A stretch of DNA of 64,000 nucleotides, from assembly GCA_949130485.1 (NCBI GenBank), contig OX422191.1:4713754-4777753 (forward strand). Direction: 5' to 3'. Made by a program: the position numbers and the translations under genes. Each line of letters begins with the position of its first letter. Within the stretch, counting starts at the first letter, position 1. The notes below the pieces were generated by a model. It had not been told where the DNA came from. It worked only from the letters and a program-made list of their open reading frames with translations, and did not search any database. Shown here in pieces: positions 56,937 to 64,000 of the stretch. The DNA comes from Agelas oroides (lineage: Eukaryota; Porifera; Demospongiae; Agelasida; Agelasidae).

Positions 56937-57580
56937 CAGGGCCGTAGCCATCAAATTTGGAGTGGTCAGGTTAGTGGTGCGTGCGTAAGCACGCAAGAGC
57001 TAGGGGGGTCTGGGGGCATGCCCCCCCCCCCCCCCCCAGAAATTTTTTAGAGTCTATGAGGTTGCTTCTGAGACCATTTTTGGGCCAAAACGATGCTTAT
57101 CGGAGGCCAGACGACAGAGTTTTACAACAAGCAGTTAACGACAGAATGTTAGCATCCGTATGCTATACGGTATTTATACCAGCCCTAACCCAACCCTAAC
57201 CGTATAAATCACTGTATAGCTTACGGATGCTAACGTTCTGCTATTAATGGAAATCGTTTTACATGCATGAACATCTACCCTTTCTTCCCGTTGCGCCATA
57301 TAGCACTGCATGGTTTCGGCTTTCCGATCGTTCGCTAATCTCCCAAGCCACACCCATCGCAGATCGTTCAGTTGGAAGAACGGAACTGAATTGTTGGAAG
57401 ACTCGGTCTTTCGCACTGTTCGCAGCCATCTCGTATTAGTTGCAACATGTCACCACGCTGTGTGCGTGCCATGGGCGTTTGCCGAGCATTGGCCCTATTT
57501 GGCGACGCCAAGCAAGCCACGGTGAGGGAAAAAGTGGTCCGGTTGAAACCGGACTAACCGGACCGGTGGCTACGGCCCTG
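56937..57580. mobile_element. hAT-like non-autonomous element
   Basis: Ends CAGGGCCGTAGCCA and its exact complement TGGCTACGGCCCTG, flanked by CTATT on both sides (5 bp). It lies in the last recognised esterase intron. Inside are poly(C) at 57021-57037 with ggggggtctgggggcatgccccc, and a ~46-base inverted repeat (57133-57177 with 57203-57247) around cagccctaacccaaccctaacc. Same TIR type as 7904-8538. Confidence 0.75.
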
Positions 57581-57871
57581 CTATTGCATGGCAGTTCTAT
57601 AGAACACACTATATATGTACACCTAGAATACGGAATAAGTATTGATATCTTTGGTTGCAGAGGAGAGGACTAATGTTGTATTTTTCTGTCTGCAAGCTGG
57701 TGGGCTGGCTACCTACCTCCATGTGGACACCTATCTTCCTCAGAGCATCAAGATTCGAGCAATGACCGATGCTGGGTAAGTGGCCCTCCCTTCCTCCTGT
57801 TCCTCCCCTCTTCTTCTTTCTCTCCCTCCCCACCCGTTGCCTCAAGACAGGTAAAAGACAATGTGCGTTCT

Positions 57872-58060
57872 TAGCCTCGTTCCCAGGCCCCGCCCAGCTT
57901 TCTGTCGCTTGCAGTATGGAAAAGCGGGAGAGGGCCTGGAATAATTTATCACGTGAGTGACGTAGAGGGTAGAGAGAAGGTAGAGAGGACTTAATTGAGC
58001 GTAGGCGGATTGTCGATGTGCCAACGCACGTAATCGCGTATTGATCGATAATTTATAGAA
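57872..58060. mobile_element. Left end of MULE-like MITE
   Basis: Starts TAGCCTCGTTCCCAGGC, continues cccgcccagctttctgtcgc and gacttaattgagcgtaggcg, and is the mirror of 27310-27536. The opposite end is absent nearby, so it is truncated. Confidence 0.6.
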
Positions 58061-59159
58061 AATAATGCCTGGAGTCATACTTGCCAGCCAATTAACCCTT
58101 GAAATACTAAACTAGGGGAATGCAGTGCATTGTGGGGCGAGCATGAATGAGTTACATGATGCATTAGAGTTTCATAGCACTACATTTACCCACTTGCATA
58201 CACTAAGTCTCACATAACAATAGGCTCGTTCCCAGGTCTTCTCCACCTCCAGCTGTAGCCTGTAACAGTAGAGGCGGGAAATGCCCAGGGGTGAGGCTAG
58301 GCGTATCAAATGTATGCCGGTGTTCATGGAGCAATATAGCTTGGGTATAGCTATGTGCTCATCTGGGTAGCTATGTGGTTGGGTTCATTGTACACACTCT
58401 GTGTCATTACAGTGGGGTAGTAGCTACAGCTGTAGGCAACAAATTTAGTCTCCAAGCAATTGGCCTGAAGAGTTGCAAGTCAAGGGTGAGGGTTCAACAG
58501 CTTAGTACGAACAAGTATATTCCATTGGTTTCCTGTGACTCCACATTTCGGCACTGTCTCCTCAAGTGCATGTCTATATAGTGGATATTTGCTGAGCCCA
58601 TAGAGCTGTGGAATCAGGATTCTCTCAGCTATGGAGTATGTAGCCAGGTCTTTTTTGATGTAGTCTATATTGTCAGCTCATTTCCTGAGCACAATTACTG
58701 GAGTTGTGGTATGGAAGTTTCACAAGCTCTTCTCTAGCTGTTGCTCATATGTGATCGAGTCACGCAGGCCTCCGTGATTCGAATTCTCACAAGCTGATCG
58801 CTCTGTACACTGAGCACTCCCCGCTGGTGGCAGAGTCACGAAGCACGCCGCCGTCAATAATCAGTCTCGGTCTCGCTAGTAGTGCCTCCCTTTCCTCGCC
58901 GTTTTCAAATCCCTGTTGCGTTGATTCCCACTGTTCAGCCTTTCTAGTCTTGTCTCTTGAGCAAGCAGTAATACATGAACCCAATATGCAATGCGGAAAT
59001 ATTGCATCGCGCACAAATAGGGCAGAATGCATATACGGAATACGCACGTACCATATATGTATATATATATATATATAAATAAATAAATATATAGACAATT
59101 TTCCGTTTTCACCACAAGTGTGGGGCTCGCTGCGCTCGCCCCAATTATATTCCCTAAAG

Positions 59160-59580
59160 GTCAGACTGAAAGCTGCCTAAATGGCCAGAAATGGAGTCTC
59201 TACAAGGTGAAAGGACCGTTTTCTGTGCTTGTTTGTACAAGAAAGCAGAAGAACGGGCCATCCAGCGCTGACCAGGCCTTTTCTATAGCCAGCTGCAACA
59301 GCCACCATGCACTGTTGCCCATAGCAGCGCTGACCAGGCCTTTTCTATAGCAAGCTGCAACAGCCGCCATGCACTGTCGCCCAGAGCAGCGCTGACCAGA
59401 CCTTTTCTACAGCCAGCTGCAACAGCCGCATGCACTGTCACCCAGGGCGGTGCACCCACCCACCTCCCCTTGTCCCACCCTTTCTGCTAGCGCAGAACCT
59501 ATCTTCAAAACGGATTGCGCCAACTGATAACATGCGGCCGAATTTCGATGATGACTTAGTTGTCGTTCGTAGTTAAAGGG
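59160..59580. mobile_element. TTAA-flanked MITE, reversed and truncated copy 3
   Basis: Reverse complement of 16072-16586. It ends in the CCC terminus next to TTAA at 59581-59584. The other end is truncated near 59155. Bases 59260-59440 carry three copies of a ~70-bp internal unit (agcgctgaccaggccttttc) that occurs once in the other copies. Confidence 0.72.
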
Positions 59581-59880
59581 TTAATGTTTATTATCTAAAT
59601 TAACTACAATGTGACTTCAAAATTTGACTTCGGGGAGATGAGTTATTTGTACTTCCACTCCCTTTTACTGTGAAATGTTACACCCCAATATACAGGGCAT
59701 ACCCTAGAATCAAATCCCTTTGCAGAAGGTGGGGAATTACTGGGGATTCACACACAGTGTAACTATGCAGTATATGGAGACTGTTGCTGTAATTAAGACC
59801 TCTTCAGAGGTAACCAAATGCCTGACTATAGGATCAGCTTCACTCATTCAAAGTTCCTATAAGTGGGGCATAACATTGAT

Positions 59881-59949
59881 TAGTCTCGTACCCCAGACCC
59901 TCCTCCAAAGAGGAAAGTAGAGTTGAAGGGGGGTCTGGGTTCGAGACTA
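59881..59949. mobile_element. 69-bp minimal MULE-like MITE
   Basis: TAGTCTCGTACCCCAGACC mirrored by GGTCTGGGTTCGAGACTA. Flanks contain aacattgat on both sides, offset by two bases. Confidence 0.65.
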
Positions 59950-60893
59950 TAAACATTGATGGGCTCATTATAAGCGCCAGGGCCAGGAGTGATTATGCAA
60001 TTATTGTACGTGAAAGCTTGGTTGTAATGTGTATAGAAAATCTTTTTTTTATATGCAGCAAAACTCGCTGTACAAGTCATCTTGTCTATTTCTACATGCT
60101 CTACTACTCCCCAGCCAATATCAACCATCCTCAGTTGTGTGTTGTATAGCATTTGACTATAGTCATGAAAAACACAACACTGGGGATATTTAGTTTGAAG
60201 TCCATTTGTAAAGTACCACTGTGCTGTGGTATGGAAGTGGGTCTGGCTCAGATCATGAGACCCTGTTCCACATGGAAGATACCTGTGTATGAAAATGAAA
60301 CTCTACAAGAGCATGTGTAGCCTCATGATAACTTCGTAAATTGTTCATTTACGCTCTGGATTTTGTATGCTCACTATGCTGGCATCAGTGTTGTTTTAGT
60401 TTAATTAGGCTACAGATTAAAATTGTTGTAGTTTTAATTACTAAATCTAAAAAGGGTTAGTATTGGTACTTTTAGTTTTAGTTAACTACATGTACCGTTT
60501 TTGGGTCATTTCGAATTAGTTTAGTTGTAGTTTTAAATTAACAGACTAAGGTAGCATCAATTTTAGTTTTAGTTTTAATTACTAATTAACTAAAACAACA
60601 CTGGCTGGCAGGCGATATACCTCCCTAGCTCTCCTGTCTCTTCAAGTGATTCATCAATCACTGGTGTGAGTTGTATACATGTATAGCATAATTAGCTGTA
60701 ACATACATCATTCAGAAGTGAAACATAACAGAATAGCCCTTAATATATAGAAGAATGGGGATAATGTTGATCCACTAATAGCCAATACATACACATGTGA
60801 GTCTATGAAATACAAACATGAAACAAATTTAATACTCATTGTTGCTAAATGACAGCTGATAAAATTACAGTCATTCACATACTGGATGTGCAA

Positions 60894-63392
60894 CTAGTTT
60901 GGAAGTTGTGGGAGTCCAAATTCATCTAATTTCACTCCATCCTGCAGGTGAAGATTTAGGATAGTACCCTTAAAATATAAAACAGGTGCTAGCTTAAGGT
61001 CTTGCTCAAAAGTCAATTCCACTTTTGGCCATGACTGTACAATCACAGGGTAAAATTAATAAAACCCCAAAAACTGTTAGTCAAAGGCCACCAGTTTCAA
61101 ATCGACTCAATGACATAATTATCCTGTAGCAAAATAACACACTATACACAATTGACTCATTCATATCCTATCTCTCACCTGCTCTCTGCCCTTGTCATCT
61201 GGGATGCCAGTGGGTGGGTCTGGGACGTCCAAATAAGAGGAGTCTTCCTCCTCCCCCAGGAAGTCATCTCCTAAAGCCTCCAGCTCTATATAGTGTGTGT
61301 AAGTTGGGGAGGGGAGAACATTCACATTTCTTCTTCCATTCCCCATCCTAGCCTTGTTTCCAGTCCTTCTCTCCCCCGCCACATGAACCAAAAATTAACT
61401 CCCTCTCCACTTCTCTCTACCCTCTATGTCACTCAAACAACAAAGTCAGATATACTTACATGTATATAAGCCAGTCTCATCTAGTTGAAGCCAGCGAGGT
61501 AAGGTTGATGGCTACCTGTTAAGAAACAACTCTGCGTGCCCTATCTGGCACCTACTTGATTGAATCCATTTATGGAGCACTCAAATTCGTACGAGATAGG
61601 TAATACACTAAACAGCTAACCCTCTAAATCGTACAAGATTGGTACAAAATGGCTATACAAGTAAGCCTATTTTGGGAGATTTTTGAGTGTTCATTCCTTC
61701 AGCATATTCCAGGGTCCTACAAATGGGGCACTTTTTTCCTTCACCCACCTCTTTTACTTATTCCTCACAAAGTGTGGCTACACTGTACTGATAGTGTAGC
61801 ACTCTCAGGTGTCATCACCCTCTGTCCACTCCTCCCTCCCTTCCATGCCTACAGGTGTATATACTTTTCTCTTTCATCTCTCCTTCCCACTCACACACAT
61901 GAAATGTACACCTGCGTGAGTACACACACACAAACACGTGCACACACCTGCCTCCAAGTCGTCCTCATCTACATCATCTGGCAGACCATATGCCCTGCCC
62001 AGAGTCTCCTGGACCTCCCCAGCTAGCTCCAGCATGTCCTCCATATCATCTTGGATATCCTACAGAATAATACGTACATGTCTTGAAAACAACTGCTGCA
62101 CTATACATGTGGGATGGGTACATTGTATATTGGCCCACCTCAATCTTGCCAATGTCAACCTTCTTGTACTCTTTCTTCATTTCTTTTACGCCAAGCTTCA
62201 TGGCATCCACTGTTGTCTTCGTGTCCTTTAGCTGCTGTGTTGCGAAGTTGGCTTGTTCCATGTTGAAAGACTGGTTTCGCAAGCCCTCCAGCTGGTTCTC
62301 ATACATACGCTTCTGTTTTAACACTCGTAGAGCACGTTGCTTTACCATGTTCTGGAAGGGCACATAGGAGAAAGGAGAGGGAGAGGAACAGAGAAAGAGA
62401 GCAATAGCAATTAGCATAGAAAGTCACAACAAAGGCCACCTCCTACATGTACATAGTAGTCATATAACCAGAGTGTGGAAACTGGTGTTCAACAATTCCA
62501 ACTGATTTTCAATTCAGCTCTTTTCCAACACTGCTTGAACTACATGTACAGCCTCTTCCCCTAGCTTCTGTAGTATAGTCAAAAGGCCCTACCTTTTATT
62601 ACAGAAGTGGAGATTTGTCTCATTCCCAGGCCTTCTCTTGTCCAGTTTTTGATCACTTACAGTATGCAAAAACGGAGGGATGAGGGAAGGAGGGGTCCGA
62701 AATATCTTGAGGCCCTTTCCTGAAGTGTCTGTCCAAGTACTCGAGTCCCAAATGTTACTGAAGCTGAAAACTTACTGGTTGTTCAAGATGAAGAATGCAT
62801 GCACAAAATGTAATTTCTCAGTCAGGGACCCCTCCCCTCTCTGTCTTCTGAGTAGACATTGGCATCACTCATGTGACGAGATCTCTGTCTTCATTTTTTC
62901 ACACTATAAGCAATCAAAAACTGGACAGTGTGAAGGCCTGGGACGAGGTTAAGTGGAGAGTGAACCAAGATTTACAGTTCCCATTCCAAGTGCATTACTT
63001 TTGTTCCAATAGACTCATGTGATGTCATCATTACAGTACATGTATGGGCAACTTTACATGCACAGAGAGGTCCAACTAAGCTCCCAGGAGGATGTGCATG
63101 GGAGTGTAGTAGGTCACCAGGACTAAACGACTGTGTGCTATTCACTCAATACTGGATCAGAGAAAAACTGGGAGCATTTCTAATGAACCAACTACAGCTG
63201 TGATAACAGCCACCATACCTTAGAGGGTCCATCCCTCATCTTCTTCATTTGACCCTGATACTTCTTGAGCTCTAGTTCCAGCTTAGCAATCTTCTTCTCT
63301 ACAGACTCCCCCCGGCTGTCCACATTGCCAATGGCATCTGTCAGGTTGGGGGGAGGTGCCTTCTTCTTAGCACCACCAAAGAGACGATTCAT
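60894..63392 (-). CDS. CHMP5: Charged multivesicular body protein 5 (ESCRT-III)
   Basis: Five minus-strand exons: 63219-63392, 62139-62351, 61948-62059, 61179-61285 and 60894-60941 (stop TAG at 60894-60896), all GT-AG with phases 0, 0, 1, 0. The product is 217 residues, against ~219 in vertebrates. It opens [19 protein letters not shown], then a basic helix [20 protein letters not shown], the second exon [20 protein letters not shown] and [18 protein letters not shown] (Snf7 core), an acidic part [18 protein letters not shown] and [10 protein letters not shown], and the conserved tail DEFGLPQLP. The family forms part of ESCRT-III, binds LIP5/VTA1 through its C-terminal region and acts with VPS4 in multivesicular-body sorting at late endosomes. 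Start chosen by the conserved MNRLFG. Intron 1 contains a MITE. Reading frame is intact with no odd residues. Confidence 0.95.
62615..62950. mobile_element. MULE-like MITE in CHMP5 intron 1
   Basis: TCTCATTCCCAGGCC at the left and GGCCTGGGACGAGG at the right. Inner arms tccagtttttgatcacttac and agcaatcaaaaactgga pair. Same subfamily as 63482-63896. Confidence 0.65.
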
Positions 63393-63481
63393 TTTGTGTT
63401 GATGTCCTTACAGACACTAAGGTTGCAAGAACCTGCATACATGTAGCACATGAGAGTGAATTTGGTTCTATGTCGAATCAC

Positions 63482-63896
63482 TAGCCTCGTTCCCAGGCCA
63501 TTCCTGGCTCCAGTTTTTGATCGCTTCCAGTATAAAAACGGAGGGGAAAGGCCTGGGAGAAAGAGTCACGTGCGTGACGTCAGGTAGACGTGAGGGGGGC
63601 GGTGCCCGACGAAGAATCTCGAGGTCCTTCTTGTAATATCTTGTCCAAGAACTTGAGACTGTAACATTCGAAAGACAGCATCAATACAGCTCGTTGTATG
63701 GTAGACTCGAGGCTGATCAACACAAAGTTTGTGAATTACAATGATCGGGCACCGCCCCCCTCACGTCTACCCTCACATCTACCCTCACGTCTACCTGACG
63801 TCACGCACGTGACTCTTTCTCCCAGTCCTTCTCCCTCCGTTTTTATACTGGAAGCGATCAAAAACTGGAGGCGGGAACGGCCTGGGAACGAGGCTA
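63482..63896. mobile_element. MULE-like MITE upstream of CHMP5
   Basis: TAGCCTCGTTCCCAGGCC to its complement, with arms of >130 bp (tttttgatcgcttcc, gtcacgtgcgtgacgtcagg, gtagacgtgagg). Flanks tcgaatcac (63473-63481) and tctaatcac (63897-63905) form a 9-bp duplication with one mismatch. It begins 90 bases upstream of the CHMP5 ATG. The arms hold CACGTG and TGACGTCA sites. Confidence 0.78.
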
Positions 63897-63920
63897 TCTA
63901 ATCACTGTGATCAGCAACAC

Positions 63921-63994
63921 TAGCCTCATTCCTTTGCAGGCTCTCCACGGTAACCCTAACCCTCCTTAGCGGGGAGAGTCTGGGAACGAGGCTA
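63921..63994. mobile_element. 74-bp minimal MULE-like MITE
   Basis: TAGCCTCATTCC mirrored by TGGGAACGAGGCTA, with ggctctccacgg and cggggagagtc pairing inside and ccctaaccct in the loop. The duplication cagcaa starts at 63995 and matches the left flank cagcaacac; the window ends before it is complete. Confidence 0.65.
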
Positions 63995-64000
63995 CAGCAA

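Larger units (their letters stand above)
55495..57775 (+). pseudogene. Pectin-acetylesterase/NOTUM-family gene, frameshifted and incomplete
   Basis: Four spliced pieces: 55495-55767, 55895-55936, 56572-56660 and 57697-57775, all with AG/GT borders and compatible phases (2, 2, 1, 2). They read GAMCLDAGFYIREGSGSG, WIVHLGGGGWCRNE (the GGGW oxyanion motif), [55 protein letters not shown] (nucleophile Ser in GCSAGG) and IKIRAMTDAG. This is the core of the carboxylesterase family that includes NOTUM (Wnt depalmitoleoylase) and plant pectin acetylesterases. Within the first piece the frame breaks at ~55680: AIGGFL reads into CGATAA, while [11 protein letters not shown] continues one base later. Exons with the catalytic Asp and His were not found downstream. 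It could be a pseudogene, or carry one sequencing error plus a distant 3' end. Confidence 0.78.
57776..60893. other. Repeats between esterase remnant and CHMP5
   Basis: No further esterase exon or other gene was recognised. It holds MITE pieces at 57872, 58228, 59160 and 59881, a (TA)n run near 59055, an attTTAgtttTAgtt-rich segment at 60390-60600, and a repeat related to 52980-53230. Minus-strand ATTAAA at 60828-60833, 61 bases past the CHMP5 stop, is a possible polyadenylation signal. Confidence 0.45.

Noticed and set aside
58375..58581. Next esterase exon after tcattacag
   Set aside because: The acceptor looks good, but the translation (GVVATAVGNKFSLQAIGL) does not resemble the family and continues without the catalytic Asp/His context.
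1..64000. CRISPR arrays, bacterial operons, rRNA genes
   Set aside because: The direct repeats seen are minisatellites without spacer structure, genes are spliced, and no rRNA signature was found.

Overview
This is metazoan nuclear DNA, most likely from a sponge. The evidence is spliced genes with GT-AG introns, a full five-exon CHMP5 (ESCRT-III) gene, part of a pectin-acetylesterase/NOTUM-family gene, NLR-type leucine-rich-repeat (LRR) exons, and a very dense load of small inverted-repeat DNA transposons and decayed non-LTR retrotransposons. The sponge assignment is an inference; no species can be named from the sequence. No rRNA, convincing tRNA, CRISPR array or bacterial gene was seen.

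Layout. (1) 1.6-18.3 kb: seven plus-strand 84-bp exons, each coding one 28-residue ribonuclease-inhibitor-type LRR, separated by 1.5-5.3 kb introns that are themselves diverged tandem copies. The last exon (18151-18234) is a distinct terminal LRR type. (2) 18.3-28.0 kb: no LRR exons; several long foldback (inverted-repeat) elements and a ~1-kb 18-bp minisatellite at 24.29-25.27 kb. (3) 28.0-39.7 kb: a second set of seven LRR exons ending in the same terminal type (39647-39730). Three of them are visibly damaged (one-base deletion, in-frame stop, lost splice donor), and one further unit has lost its exon. A 3.5-kb transposon with a TA target duplication sits in one intron. (4) 39.7-52.3 kb: repeat-rich DNA with non-LTR reverse-transcriptase, endonuclease and ORF1 remnants. 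(5) 53.6-57.8 kb: a pectin-acetylesterase-like gene with a frameshift and no recognisable 3' part. (6) 60.9-63.4 kb: CHMP5 on the minus strand, intact.

The LRR units give an unusual advantage. Because each intron is a copy of its neighbours, the empty target sites of transposons are visible in the same window, so insertion boundaries and target duplications can be read directly: TA for a Tigger-like element and for the 3.5-kb element, 5 bp for an hAT-like family, 8-10 bp for a MULE-like MITE family starting TAGCCTCGTTCCCAGGC. The two LRR sets look like tandem paralogous genes or two halves of one expanded locus. No NACHT, death-fold or signal-peptide exon was found, so calling them NLR genes is an inference from the LRR type only.
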